Shown: piece after piece, positions 8,701 to 17,700 of the stretch
Position numbering within the stretch: position 1 is the stretch's first letter
How the letters are laid out: the number at the start of each line of letters is the position of its first letter
Assembly (NCBI RefSeq): GCF_000967965.1
Contig: NZ_LACC01000025.1
Coordinates: forward strand, 199,373 to 263,372
Reading direction: 5' to 3'
Length of the DNA stretch: 64,000 bases
From: Pseudomonas fluorescens
Lineage (GTDB): Bacteria > Pseudomonadota > Gammaproteobacteria > Pseudomonadales > Pseudomonadaceae
The notes under the pieces: model-generated
Told to the model about the DNA's origin: nothing
The model's input: the letters and a program-made list of their open reading frames with translations, nothing else
Databases searched by the model: none
Made by a program: the position numbers and the translations under genes

Positions 8701-10806
8701 CTGGTCACTGCCGATCTGATCGATAAAGGCTTGTATGTCCTGATCGATCCCGAAGCGTTTGAGTGTGTCGGCCAATAGCGGCGGCACCTGTCCGGCATTT
8801 ACATGCATCTTGCGCAGGACATCTTCGTGGCTGCCGCTGATGCTGAGGATGCGCCCGCGGGTGCTGGCCGAAAAACGCTGCATGTCCGGGCCGACACGGT
8901 GCAATACGGCGGCCTGGTCCCAACTCAACGGCTGGTCGAGTTCGGTTTGCCAGGCACCGCTGCCGTTGTGTCGCAGTTGTGGTTTGTAGGCGTCAGGGCG
9001 GGTGGGGTGGTTGATGCGGTACTGGCCGGTTAGCGGATCCTTGCTCACGGCGTAGTGCTTGTTTTCCAGGGACAGCAGGCTTTTGCCCTGATGTGGGTGC
9101 AGCCCCAGCTCATCCGGTTTTGCATCCTTGGGTAAAACACCAGGGTGTTCATAGCCGATCAGGTTCGGCTGCCAGTAGCGGGTATCGCCGTTCGGCCGCT
9201 TTATCGTATTGAAACGGTCGATGAATTCAACGATCTCCCGGGGCAATACCGAGCGAAATTCGCCGGCGGCGATCGCACCCCCTGCGGCAAAGGTCCCTAG
9301 TTGCACCGCGGACTCCACCACGCCCATCAAGTGCCCGAAGGCTTCGCGACTCTGCCCCTCGGCCCAGTCGACCACGCTTTCGAAGGTTTCGTCGAGCAAC
9401 TGGTAGGCCATGTAGCCCAGCATCAGTTCACCGAGAAACGGCACGAATGGCAGTGCCACGAACGCGGCGATGTTCAGCAGTGCCGAGGCAATTTCCGTGA
9501 AGGAATCCCACAGCGCCCAACGGGCTTTCTGGTCGACCGTTGCAGTGGACACCGCGATCACTCGCGCATCGTTGAGGATCTTGTTGAGCTTGCTCTGGTA
9601 GAGGTGAGCCCACAGTTCTCCTGTGACAGGCGTTGCCACGATCTGCAGATTCGCACGGGGGTTGGGTAGTTCCCGCCAGGTCGGACGAGAATCGCCTGGC
9701 TGGACCGGTTGCCAGGTGATCGGGGCAAGCAGGTGGTTCAACTGTGCGAAAAAGTAACCGCGATCCTCATGGTTAATGAAGCGGCTGAAAAACTGTTGAT
9801 AGGCGGGGTCGCATAGGCGCCGGCCCAGTTCCTCGGCGAAGGCCGCAGACGAGGGGTATTCCTTGATCGGCTGTTCGGGGTCGCCCGGTATATAAGCCAC
9901 CACGCGAACCACTTCCCGGGCGCGCTCCAGGTCCGGGGCAAACAGCAGGATGCCGGTCAGGCACGCGTTGAGGATCGTCAGGTCATGACAGCGCCATGGC
10001 TGCTTGTGCAGGCGCAGATGTGGCAGGTTGTCGAGCAGGCCGAGAATCAGGCTGTGAGTGCCGCTGCCCAGGAGGTTTTGCATCTGCGCCAGGTGTAATG
10101 CAGCGGTGATTGCGGATTTCTGGCTGTCGCGGATTTTCCCTTGCAGCAGCGCCGAGTCCACCGGGTTGCCGATACTCAGATTGTCTTCCAGATAGGTTTT
10201 ATAGCGCTGGCCAATGTCCAGCTCCCGGCACATGCCGGTAAATACCGTGACAGGCATTTCTTCCAGGATCTGCGGCAAGGTCAGGAATTGCCCGTTGGAA
10301 GACGGCGCGGTGATGTACGTCGAGGCAGGCTCGAACGCATCTGCAAGGGTCTCGGCACTTTCGAAGTTGTGCAGTGCGGCGTCCAGCAGCGATACCGTCC
10401 AGGTGCGCGCAGCGCCGGACTTCAGCCGTAACCACGGCAGGTGATCAGGTAGGTAGAGGCGCAAAAACGTTTCGCGCACATTCAGATCCAGGCCAAAGCG
10501 GCGCTTGAGTTCGGCCTTGAGCAGCGGTTCGGCGAAATCCGCGGGGTTCTGCAGGTTGGCCAGCGCCTTGTCGACCTGGTTCTGGCTGGCGACCTGGCGG
10601 GCGATCAATCGGGCGAGTTCCGTGTGCTGAGGTTTCGACGCCGCCCGTAGTCCGGCGGGCAGGGCGGGGGTGATGTTGCGTAGCGCCTCGCGTCTGTGGG
10701 GCGCCGTCTGACGGAGCCAAGAGGGGATGACATTCTGCAGATGTTGGAAATGAGCGTCCGGCCTGAAAGCGTCGGAAGCAACAGTGGCAGTAGATTCGGT
10801 AATCAT
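5776..10806 (-). CDS. large toxin-like protein: dermonecrotic-toxin-like N-terminus plus two leucine-rich-repeat blocks
   Basis: 1676-aa protein resembling the Pseudomonas DUF6543 (dermonecrotic toxin-like)/LRR family, whose members often end in a NEL ubiquitin-ligase domain. No signal peptide is visible. A hydrophobic stretch around residues 435-470 and an Ala/Gly-rich helix after it are typical of the N-terminal part. Two LRR blocks lie near residues 1165-1330 and 1465-1650 (units such as LPxxLxxLxxLxxLDLSxN), each preceded by a similar helical segment, so the C-terminal third looks duplicated. The protein stops right after the second LRR block (NPFSEESLQ...), where NEL would begin. The ATG at 10806 is preferred; another lies at 10875, neither with a strong Shine-Dalgarno. 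The open frame continues to 12330 only as an antisense shadow of aruC. It sits opposed to argR and diverges from aruC. Target and secretion route are unknown. Confidence 0.8.
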   Translation of the reverse strand: MITESTATVASDAFRPDAHFQHLQNVIPSWLRQTAPHRREALRNITPALPAGLRAASKPQHTELARLIARQVASQNQVDKALANLQNPADFAEPLLKAELKRRFGLDLNVRETFLRLYLPDHLPWLRLKSGAARTWTVSLLDAALHNFESAETLADAFEPASTYITAPSSNGQFLTLPQILEEMPVTVFTGMCRELDIGQRYKTYLEDNLSIGNPVDSALLQGKIRDSQKSAITAALHLAQMQNLLGSGTHSLILGLLDNLPHLRLHKQPWRCHDLTILNACLTGILLFAPDLERAREVVRVVAYIPGDPEQPIKEYPSSAAFAEELGRRLCDPAYQQFFSRFINHEDRGYFFAQLNHLLAPITWQPVQPGDSRPTWRELPNPRANLQIVATPVTGELWAHLYQSKLNKILNDARVIAVSTATVDQKARWALWDSFTEIASALLNIAAFVALPFVPFLGELMLGYMAYQLLDETFESVVDWAEGQSREAFGHLMGVVESAVQLGTFAAGGAIAAGEFRSVLPREIVEFIDRFNTIKRPNGDTRYWQPNLIGYEHPGVLPKDAKPDELGLHPHQGKSLLSLENKHYAVSKDPLTGQYRINHPTRPDAYKPQLRHNGSGAWQTELDQPLSWDQAAVLHRVGPDMQRFSASTRGRILSISGSHEDVLRKMHVNAGQVPPLLADTLKRFGIDQDIQAFIDQIGSDQSEHLLKADPVTQLELLNENGYWPANKGLRLIDENAQTLWQSPAPDVPVVQIDTARLTDGDLLKTFLLTLSDSEARTLMGEEFGHPSSTPENRAQRLRQILARLAEQKRQTLFDQRYRRLERGARAAVQVVMDAEPGLPRSVAQAIVDTVSDLEMQQLKSSTLAPRLAELSREARLQVRMTRAYEGLELPSTENNLDTDRLALHTLEKLPGWTTELRLEIRQYAHEGALIDNLGRIDAPLRKVLVLREEGSYQAFDHDGEELSGMGSLYTCLLQAMPDSERTALNLNIGEGERLKQLIRQHALSRDALRALLAQHPDLKPTYDPKVMRLLGGGDGYRQMPRNTPTLQSRAQTLFPHLSAEELDAFVERLQQHPSGPRAELSRLLTQHAQLLETLSSWRDEIPLFIPDSQIRITPEQFAAQQQVRRQFAIDLAHCWRQQWTLPETVLETADFNFFQPIIGQLPTLSSDFSRITMLRMDGGSATRGMHEFLRSFTGLRSLKLRDFNLGRLPDTLPSLQLEELILSNCAITLSPESQVGFAGLHRLTTMDLYKNPLGLTPDVGSMPDLNYIDLSQTGISDLPSDLLTRPRLRTALFNDNQIKELPSALFTLQQRTQEGIDLGNNPFSSATRERLKQHFQQTRQDFGIFAEEADIHRVQTLYPMLDQEDASKFVFLLPGTLDEGRIALTRLEAELTTLENDLSAWTGNIPAVHPHSNQPFTAQQLLIEHSTRDAFRESVLRCWRRETDLDDFNESLQATTYDLSLETRITGNLPTLSADFSHVSLVYLSSESGLTTGVTGFLERFPKLKTLVINDFRLGDIPEAIFRMSDLKSLNLLDCNITLTPQSVLNLAEMARLEFIDLRNNPLGLAPDISQMTDLATLQLDNCGLSELPAGLMQLKSLETVDLSGNAISQIPADLLELPLEVAESISLRGNPFSEESLQILLEYFRLTSVDFGVQEVIERAELEVSTSEASEPED

Positions 10807-10969
10807 GGGGTCAGTGGCCGTTGGATTTGAAAGGCCACTAGGAAAACCCGCGAAGCTGGACGCTGTGCGGTACATATTTACCGCACTCGGACCATTGGCA
10901 AGAGTTACAACGCAGCAAGCCTGCCGCAAACGCCCGCCGCCAGTTAAACTGCGCCTTTGCGACCCTATA

Positions 10970-11036
10970 TGTCGCATTGCCGTAAACCCGGGAAAATCCG
11001 GGGTTTGCGCTATAAGAAGTTGTCGCTTGGCGGCAA
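10970..11036 (+). promoter_or_regulatory. two ArgR half-sites in the aruC promoter region
   Basis: Exact TGTCGC-N8-AA matches at 10970-10985 and 11021-11036, 51 bp apart and 80-146 bp before the aruC ATG. ArgR activates the aru operon in P. aeruginosa, so these are the expected activator sites. They also lie upstream of the divergent toxin-like gene, 164 bp from its ATG. Confidence 0.65.
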
Positions 11037-11115
11037 GGCCGGGCTGAAAACTGTCCTTACAATCCTCACCAAGCTCGCCAGTTTCAGGCGAGTGTTTTCT
11101 CTTCAGGAGACTCCG

Positions 11116-12336
11116 ATGTCCGTTGAGCACGCTGCGGTACAACGCGCCGATTTCGATCAGGTAATGGTTCCCAACTATGCGCCTGCCGCATTCATTCCTG
11201 TGCGTGGCGCCGGTTCCCGCGTTTGGGACCAGTCCGGCCGCGAGCTGATCGACTTCGCGGGCGGGATTGCCGTCAACGTCTTGGGTCACGCACATCCGGC
11301 GCTGGTCGGTGCCTTGACCGAGCAGGCGAACAAGCTGTGGCACGTGTCCAACGTGTTCACCAATGAGCCGGCCCTGCGCCTGGCCCACAAGTTGGTCGAC
11401 GCCACCTTTGCCGACCGCGCCTTCTTCTGCAACTCCGGCGCCGAAGCCAACGAGGCCGCCTTCAAGCTGGCCCGTCGTGTCGGTTTCGACCGTTTCGGCA
11501 GCGAGAAGTACGAGATCATCGCCGCGCTCAACAGCTTCCACGGCCGTACCCTGTTCACCGTGAACGTCGGTGGCCAGTCGAAGTACTCCGACGGTTTCGG
11601 CCCGAAAATCACCGGCATCACCCACGTGCCGTACAACGATCTGGCTGCGCTGAAAGCCGCCATTTCCGACAAGACTTGCGCCGTGGTACTGGAACCGATC
11701 CAGGGCGAAAGCGGTGTGATCCCGGCTGAACTGGAATACCTGCAAGGTGCCCGCGAGCTCTGCACCGCGCACAACGCGCTGCTGATCTTCGACGAAGTGC
11801 AGACCGGCATGGGCCGTACCGGCCATCTGTTCGCCTACCAGCATTACGGCGTGACCCCGGACATCCTGACCAGCGCCAAGAGCCTGGGCGGTGGTTTCCC
11901 GATCGCGGCGATGCTGACCACCGAAGACCTGGCCAAGCACCTGGTCGTCGGCACCCACGGCACCACTTACGGCGGCAACCCGCTGGCGTGCGCTGTCGCG
12001 GAAGCCGTGATCGACGTGGTCAACACCCCTGAGGTGCTGGCCGGTGTCAACGCCAAGCACGACAAGTTCAAGGCCCGCCTTGAGCAGATCGGCGAGAAGT
12101 ACGGCCTGTTCACCAAGGTTCGTGGCATGGGCCTGTTGATCGGTTGCGTCTTGAGCGATGCCTGGAAAGGCAAGGCCAAGGACATCTTCAACGCCGCTGA
12201 GCAAGAAGGCCTGATGGTCCTGCAAGCCGGCCCGGACGTGGTGCGTTTCGCCCCGAGCCTGGTGGTGGAAGACGCCGATATCGATGCCGGTCTCGACCGC
12301 TTCGAACGTGCCGCAGCAAAACTGACGCAAGCCTGA
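11116..12336 (+). CDS. aruC: succinylornithine transaminase / acetylornithine aminotransferase
   Basis: 406-aa PLP-dependent class III aminotransferase. In the arginine succinyltransferase (AST) pathway it converts N2-succinylornithine and 2-oxoglutarate to succinylglutamate semialdehyde and glutamate; the family also acts on acetylornithine. The PLP pocket is visible as CNSGAEANEAAFK, the aspartate in LLIFDEVQTGMGRTG and the Schiff-base lysine in ILTSAKSLGGGFP. The ATG at 11116 follows a CAGGAGA Shine-Dalgarno. First gene of aruCFGDB-E. A REPIN separates it from aruF. Confidence 0.95.
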   Translation: MSVEHAAVQRADFDQVMVPNYAPAAFIPVRGAGSRVWDQSGRELIDFAGGIAVNVLGHAHPALVGALTEQANKLWHVSNVFTNEPALRLAHKLVDATFADRAFFCNSGAEANEAAFKLARRVGFDRFGSEKYEIIAALNSFHGRTLFTVNVGGQSKYSDGFGPKITGITHVPYNDLAALKAAISDKTCAVVLEPIQGESGVIPAELEYLQGARELCTAHNALLIFDEVQTGMGRTGHLFAYQHYGVTPDILTSAKSLGGGFPIAAMLTTEDLAKHLVVGTHGTTYGGNPLACAVAEAVIDVVNTPEVLAGVNAKHDKFKARLEQIGEKYGLFTKVRGMGLLIGCVLSDAWKGKAKDIFNAAEQEGLMVLQAGPDVVRFAPSLVVEDADIDAGLDRFERAAAKLTQA

Positions 12337-12399
12337 TAGATCCTTCGATGCCTGACCTTTCAGGCGTCGAACCCAATTTTGATGCCGGTCCCGCTTTTC

Positions 12400-12481
12400 T
12401 GTAGGAGCGAGCCTGCTCGCGATGGTGTGTCAGTCGACATCTTTGTTGCTGACCCACCATCGCGAGCAGGCTCGCTCCTAC
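12400..12481. repeat. REPIN between aruC and aruF
   Basis: Inverted pair of REP units (core GAGCGAGCCTGCTCGCGATGG) with a short loop, inside the aru operon, 64 bp after aruC and 66 bp before aruF. Confidence 0.88.
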
Positions 12482-12547
12482 CAAGGTCTTCAAAAGGCAG
12501 GGCTGGCTTATTTTCCTCAAAGAGTTTTTCGAAAAAGGAGTGACACC

Positions 12548-13567
12548 ATGCTGGTGATGCGCCCTGCGCAAATGGCTGATCTGGGCGAGGTACAGCGTCT
12601 GGCTGCGGACAGTCCGATTGGTGTCACTTCCTTGCCGGATGACGTTGAACGCCTGAGCGACAAGATCGCCGCAAGCGAAGCCTCGTTCGCCGCCGAAGTG
12701 AGTTTCAACGGTGAGGAAAGCTATTTCTTCGTCCTCGAAGACTCTGCCACCGGCAAGCTGGTCGGTTGCTCGGCCATCGTGGCGTCGGCCGGTTACTCCG
12801 AGCCGTTCTACAGCTTCCGCAACGAAACCTTCGTGCACGCTTCCCGCGAGCTGAAGATTCACAACAAGATCCACGTGCTCTCGCAGTGCCATGACCTGAC
12901 TGGCAACAGCTTGCTGACCAGCTTCTATGTGCAGCGCGAGCTGGTGGGTTCGCCGTGGTCGGAGCTCAACTCCCGTGGCCGTTTGCTGTTCGTGGCCAGC
13001 CATCCGGAGCGTTTTGCCGATTCCGTGGTGACCGAGATCGTCGGTTACAGCGATGAAAACGGCGACTCGCCATTCTGGGATGCCATCGGTCGCAACTTCT
13101 TCGACCTCAACTACGCCGAGGCCGAGCGTCTGTGCGGGCTGAAAAGCCGTACGTTCCTCGCCGAACTGATGCCGCATTACCCGATCTACGTGCCATTGCT
13201 GCCGGACTCCGCTCAAGAAGCCATGGGCCAGGTGCATCCACGGGCGCAGATCACCTTCGACATCCTGATGCGCGAAGGTTTCGAGACCGATCACTACATC
13301 GACATCTTCGACGGCGGCCCGACCTTGCACGCCCGTGTCTCGGGGATCCGTTCGATCGCCCAGAGCCGTGTGGTGCCGGTGAAGATCGGCGAACCGGTCA
13401 AGGGTGTCGGTCGCCAGTATCTGGTGGCCAATGCCCAGTTGCAGGACTACCGCGCTGTGATGCTCGAGCTCGATTACGCGCCAGGCAAACCGGTAACCCT
13501 GGACCTGGAAGCGGCCGAAGCCCTGGGCGTCGGCGAGGGTGCCAGCGTGCGCCTGGTCGCGGTTTAA
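12548..13567 (+). CDS. aruF: arginine N-succinyltransferase, alpha subunit
   Basis: 339-aa alpha subunit of arginine/ornithine N2-succinyltransferase, the first AST-pathway enzyme, which transfers succinyl from succinyl-CoA to the alpha-amino group of arginine. The AstA family pattern is clear: an N-terminal MLVMRPAQMADL with DSPIGVTSLP, the central HDLTGNSLLTSFYV, and FLAELMPHYPIYVPLLP. The ATG at 12548 follows a GGAG Shine-Dalgarno. The gene downstream encodes the similar beta subunit; the two form a heteromer in Pseudomonas. Confidence 0.95.
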   Translation: MLVMRPAQMADLGEVQRLAADSPIGVTSLPDDVERLSDKIAASEASFAAEVSFNGEESYFFVLEDSATGKLVGCSAIVASAGYSEPFYSFRNETFVHASRELKIHNKIHVLSQCHDLTGNSLLTSFYVQRELVGSPWSELNSRGRLLFVASHPERFADSVVTEIVGYSDENGDSPFWDAIGRNFFDLNYAEAERLCGLKSRTFLAELMPHYPIYVPLLPDSAQEAMGQVHPRAQITFDILMREGFETDHYIDIFDGGPTLHARVSGIRSIAQSRVVPVKIGEPVKGVGRQYLVANAQLQDYRAVMLELDYAPGKPVTLDLEAAEALGVGEGASVRLVAV

Positions 13568-13637
13568 CGTCGCAATTGATGCCTAGAAAGCAGCGAAGTT
13601 TCACGGGTGGCGCAGGCGGCCCGTTTGAGGAGATAGC

Positions 13638-14663
13638 ATGATCGTTCGTCCCGTACGCAGCAGCGATTTACCCGCTCTGATCGACCTGGCCCGCAGCACC
13701 GGCACTGGCCTGACCACCTTGCCGGCCAACGAAGAGCGGCTGGCCCATCGGGTCGGCTGGGCCGAGAAGACCTTTCGCGGCGAAGCCGGGCGGGGCGACG
13801 CGGACTACCTGTTCGTGCTCGAAGATGACGACGGTCGCGTGGTGGGTATTTCCGCCATTGCCGGCGCCGTCGGTCTGCGTGAGCCCTGGTACAACTTCCG
13901 GGTCGGTCTGACGGTCAGCGCTTCACAAGAGCTGAACATCTATCGCGAAATCCCGACGCTGTTCCTGGCCAACGACCTGACCGGCAACTCCGAGCTGTGC
14001 TCGCTGTTCCTGCACGCCGATTACCGTACTGGCCTCAACGGCCGCATGCTGTCCAAGGCGCGGATGCTGTTCATCGCCGAGTTCCCGCAAATGTTCGGCA
14101 ACAAGATCATTGCCGAAATGCGCGGTGTGTCCGACGAAGCCGGGCGTTCGCCGTTCTGGGAAAGCCTGGGTCGGCACTTCTTCAAGATGGAATTCAGCCA
14201 GGCGGACTACCTGACCGGCGTTGGCAACAAGGCGTTCATCGCCGAACTGATGCCGAAATTCCCGCTGTACACCTGCTTCCTGTCGCCGGATGCGCGCAAC
14301 GTGATCGGTCATGTTCACCCGGACACCGAGCCAGCGTTGGCCATGCTCAAGAGCGAAGGTTTCAGCTACCAGGGCTACGTCGACATTTTCGACGCCGGCC
14401 CGGCCATCGAATGCGAAACCGGCAAGATCCGCGCCGTGCGCGACAGCCAGGCGCTGGTGCTGGCCGTCGGCACACCGGGTGACGACGCCACGCCATTCAT
14501 CATTCACAACCGCAAGCGCGAGGACTGCCGCATCACTGCTGCACCGGCACGTCTGGCCGCCGGCACCCTGGTGGTCGATCCGCAGACCGCCAAACGTCTT
14601 CAACTCAACGCTGGCGATCAAGTGCGCGCCGTGGCGTTGTCCGCAGCTCGGGAGTCGAAATAA
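13638..14663 (+). CDS. aruG: arginine N-succinyltransferase, beta subunit
   Basis: 341-aa beta subunit of the arginine succinyltransferase, clearly paralogous to AruF (shared N-terminal MxVRPxxxxDL, the LTGNSELCSLFL motif, and FIAELMPKFPLYTCFLSPDA). Start at 13638 with an AGGAGATAGC Shine-Dalgarno. Its TAA shares one base with the aruD ATG, so aruG and aruD are translationally coupled. Confidence 0.95.
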   Translation: MIVRPVRSSDLPALIDLARSTGTGLTTLPANEERLAHRVGWAEKTFRGEAGRGDADYLFVLEDDDGRVVGISAIAGAVGLREPWYNFRVGLTVSASQELNIYREIPTLFLANDLTGNSELCSLFLHADYRTGLNGRMLSKARMLFIAEFPQMFGNKIIAEMRGVSDEAGRSPFWESLGRHFFKMEFSQADYLTGVGNKAFIAELMPKFPLYTCFLSPDARNVIGHVHPDTEPALAMLKSEGFSYQGYVDIFDAGPAIECETGKIRAVRDSQALVLAVGTPGDDATPFIIHNRKREDCRITAAPARLAAGTLVVDPQTAKRLQLNAGDQVRAVALSAARESK

Positions 14664-16129
14664 TGAAGTCGCTTTACATCGCAGGTGAATGGCTGGCAGG
14701 TGGGGGCGAAACCTTCGAGTCGCTGAACCCGGTGACCCAGCAGGTGCTGTGGTCCGGTGCCGGTGCCACCGCCGCTCAGGTCGAGTCGGCTGTGCAAGCT
14801 GCGCGTCAGGCGTTCCCGGGCTGGGCGCGGCGTACCCTGGAAGAGCGTATTTCGGTTCTGGAAGCCTTTGCCGCCGCGCTGAAGAATCACGCTGACGAAC
14901 TGGCCCGCACCATCGGTGAAGAGACCGGTAAACCCCTGTGGGAAGCGGCGACCGAAGTCACCAGCATGGTCAACAAGATCGCGATCTCGGTGCAAAGCTA
15001 CCGCGAGCGTACCGGCGAGAAGAGCGGCCCCCTGGGCGACGCCACCGCTGTGCTGCGCCACAAGCCTCACGGTGTGGTGGCGGTATTTGGTCCTTACAAC
15101 TTCCCGGGTCACCTACCGAACGGACACATCGTGCCGGCACTGTTGGCCGGTAACAGCGTGCTGTTCAAGCCAAGCGAACTGACACCGAAAGTCGCCGAGC
15201 TGACGGTCAAGTGCTGGATCGAAGCTGGCCTGCCGGCCGGCGTATTGAACCTGCTGCAAGGCGCTCGCGAAACCGGTATCGCCCTGGCGGCGAACCCGGG
15301 CATCGACGGGCTGTTCTTCACCGGTTCCAGCCGCACCGGTAATCACCTGCACCAGCAATTCGCCGGTCGTCCGGACAAGATTCTGGCGCTGGAAATGGGC
15401 GGTAATAACCCGCTGGTGGTCGATCAGGTCGCTGACCTCGATGCCGCGGTGTACACCATCATTCAGTCGGCGTTCATTTCTGCCGGCCAGCGTTGCACCT
15501 GTGCCCGTCGCTTGCTGGTGCCGCAAGGTGCTTGGGGCGACACGTTGTTGGCGCGCCTGGTGGCGGTCAGCGCGACTATCGAAGTCGGTGCCTTCGATCA
15601 GCAACCGGCGCCGTTCATGGGGTCGGTGGTTTCCCTTGGCGCTGCGAAAGCGTTGATGGATGCGCAAGAACATCTGCTGGCCAATGGCGCCGTGGCGCTG
15701 CTGGAAATGACTCAGCCTCAGGCTCAATCGGCCTTGCTGACCCCGGGCATCCTGGACGTGAGCGCCGTTGCCGATCGTCCTGACGAAGAGCTGTTCGGCC
15801 CGTTGCTGCAGGTGATCCGCTACGCTGATTTTGAAGCGGCGATCGCTGAAGCCAACGACACCGCCTACGGTCTGGCCGCCGGTCTGCTGTCCGACTCCGA
15901 AGCGCGCTACCAGCAGTTCTGGCTGGAAAGCCGTGCCGGTATCGTCAACTGGAACAAGCAGCTGACCGGTGCCGCGAGCAGCGCGCCATTCGGCGGCGTC
16001 GGCGCCTCGGGCAACCACCGCGCCAGCGCCTACTACGCGGCGGATTACTGCGCGTACCCGGTGGCCTCGCTGGAAACGCCGAGCCTGGTGATGCCTGCCG
16101 CCCTGACGCCTGGCGTGAAGATGGCGTGA
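14663..16129 (+). CDS. aruD: succinylglutamate semialdehyde dehydrogenase
   Basis: 488-aa NAD-dependent aldehyde dehydrogenase (AstD family) that oxidises N-succinylglutamate 5-semialdehyde to N-succinylglutamate. The catalytic cysteine is in SAGQRCTCARR, the general-base glutamate in LALEMGGNNP, and the NAD-binding FGPYNFPGHLPNGH and FTGSSRTG segments are present. It starts inside the aruG stop codon. A REPIN follows immediately. Confidence 0.95.
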   Translation: MKSLYIAGEWLAGGGETFESLNPVTQQVLWSGAGATAAQVESAVQAARQAFPGWARRTLEERISVLEAFAAALKNHADELARTIGEETGKPLWEAATEVTSMVNKIAISVQSYRERTGEKSGPLGDATAVLRHKPHGVVAVFGPYNFPGHLPNGHIVPALLAGNSVLFKPSELTPKVAELTVKCWIEAGLPAGVLNLLQGARETGIALAANPGIDGLFFTGSSRTGNHLHQQFAGRPDKILALEMGGNNPLVVDQVADLDAAVYTIIQSAFISAGQRCTCARRLLVPQGAWGDTLLARLVAVSATIEVGAFDQQPAPFMGSVVSLGAAKALMDAQEHLLANGAVALLEMTQPQAQSALLTPGILDVSAVADRPDEELFGPLLQVIRYADFEAAIAEANDTAYGLAAGLLSDSEARYQQFWLESRAGIVNWNKQLTGAASSAPFGGVGASGNHRASAYYAADYCAYPVASLETPSLVMPAALTPGVKMA

Positions 16130-16135
16130 TGCCCA

Positions 16136-16225
16136 ATCGCGAGCAGGCTCGCTCCTACAGGTTCGATGGTGGACACACATTTTGTGTGCGACACAAATCC
16201 TGTAGGAGTGAGCCTGCTCGCGATG
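16136..16225. repeat. REPIN between aruD and aruB
   Basis: Inverted pair of REP units (GCGAGCAGGCTCGCTCCTACA and its mirror with one change) filling the gap between aruD and aruB. Confidence 0.88.
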
Positions 16226-16292
16226 GCCGCTACGCGGTCTCAAAGAACAGTTACTGAAGCCTATAACAACAGATTCTCGTGGAGCCTCGCTG

Positions 16293-17639
16293 ATGAAATC
16301 CTATGAAGTCAATTTTGACGGTCTAGTGGGGCCGACCCATAACTACGGCGGCCTGTCCTACGGCAACGTCGCGTCCCAGAGCAACAGCCAGCAGTCTTCC
16401 AACCCCAAGGAAGCGGCGCTGCAAGGCCTGGCAAAGATGAAAGCGCTGATGGAAATGGGTTTCCAGCAAGGCGTACTGGCACCGCAAGAGCGCCCGGATG
16501 TGGCCGCACTGCGTCGCCTGGGCTTTGGCGGCACCGACGCTCAAGTGATCGAGCGCGCTGCCAAAGACGCGATGCCGCTGCTGGTGGCCAGTTGCTCGGC
16601 CTCAAGCATGTGGGTGGCCAACGCCGCCACCGTCAGCCCGAGCGCCGACACCGCTGATGGCCGCGTGCATTTCACCGCCGCCAACCTCAACTGCAAATAT
16701 CACCGCAGCATCGAGCACCCGACCACCAGCCGCGTGCTGGGGGCGATGTTCGCTGACCAGCAACACTTCGCCCACCACGCCGCCTTGCCGGCCGTGGCGC
16801 AGTTCGGTGACGAAGGCGCTGCCAACCACACGCGTTTCTGCCGTGAATACGGCGAAGCCGGTGTCGAGTTCTTCGTGTTCGGCCGCAGCGCGTTCGACAC
16901 CCGTTTCCCAGCACCGCAGAAGTACCCGGCGCGCCAGACCCTCGAAGCGTCCCAGGCCGTTGCCCGTTTGCACGGCTTGAGCGATGACGGCGTGGTCTAC
17001 GCGCAGCAGAACCCGTCGGTGATCGACCAGGGCGTGTTCCACAACGACGTGATCGCCGTCGGTAATGGCGAAGTGCTGTTCTATCACGAGGACGCGTTCC
17101 TCGACACCGAACAGATGCTCGCTGAACTGCAGAGCAAACTCGCCAAAGTCGGTGGGAAATTTCAGTCAGTCTGCGTACCGCGTTCCGCAGTAAGCGTGGA
17201 AGATGCCGTTCGTTCCTACCTGTTCAATAGCCAACTGCTGTCGCGTCCTGACGGCTCCATGCTGTTGATCGTGCCGGAAGAATGCCGTGGCAACGAGCGT
17301 GTCTGGCAATACTTGCAGGGTTTGACCAGCTCCGGCGGCCTGATCCGCGAAGTGAAAGTCTTCGATCTCAAGCAGAGCATGCAGAACGGCGGTGGCCCGG
17401 CTTGCCTGCGGTTGCGCGTCGCACTCAACGAAACCGAACTGGCGGCCGTCAACCCAGGGGTTATCATGACGGCACCGTTGTACGGCACACTGACCGAATG
17501 GGTCGAGAAGCACTACCGCGACCGCATGACCGAAAACGATCTGGCGGACCCGCAATTGCTGCTTGAGTGCCGGACGGCACTGGATGAACTGACGCAAATC
17601 CTTAAACTGGGCGCGGTTTATCCATTCCAGATCAATTGA
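16293..17639 (+). CDS. aruB: N-succinylarginine dihydrolase
   Basis: 448-aa AstB-family enzyme, second step of the AST pathway: succinylarginine to succinylornithine plus CO2 and two ammonia. The N-terminal EVNFDGLVGPTHNYGGLS is diagnostic. Catalytic features of the amidinotransferase-like fold are visible: histidine in FHNDVIAVGNGEVLF and the nucleophilic cysteine near the C-terminus in NGGGPACLRLRV. It follows a REPIN and is spaced 61 bp from the next gene; that gap holds a GCGCGCTGC hairpin without a T-run. Confidence 0.95.
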   Translation: MKSYEVNFDGLVGPTHNYGGLSYGNVASQSNSQQSSNPKEAALQGLAKMKALMEMGFQQGVLAPQERPDVAALRRLGFGGTDAQVIERAAKDAMPLLVASCSASSMWVANAATVSPSADTADGRVHFTAANLNCKYHRSIEHPTTSRVLGAMFADQQHFAHHAALPAVAQFGDEGAANHTRFCREYGEAGVEFFVFGRSAFDTRFPAPQKYPARQTLEASQAVARLHGLSDDGVVYAQQNPSVIDQGVFHNDVIAVGNGEVLFYHEDAFLDTEQMLAELQSKLAKVGGKFQSVCVPRSAVSVEDAVRSYLFNSQLLSRPDGSMLLIVPEECRGNERVWQYLQGLTSSGGLIREVKVFDLKQSMQNGGGPACLRLRVALNETELAAVNPGVIMTAPLYGTLTEWVEKHYRDRMTENDLADPQLLLECRTALDELTQILKLGAVYPFQIN

Positions 17640-17700
17640 TCGACGGCGCGCTGCTTCCCATCGCAGCGCGCTGCTTCATCTCAAACGAGAGCGTAAAGAC

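Noticed and set aside
10807..12330. Upstream continuation of the toxin-like reading frame through aruC on the opposite strand
   Set aside because: The open frame is a by-product of high-GC codon use in aruC. A better-placed ATG exists at 10806 and the extra sequence is His/Gln/Gly-rich without domain character.
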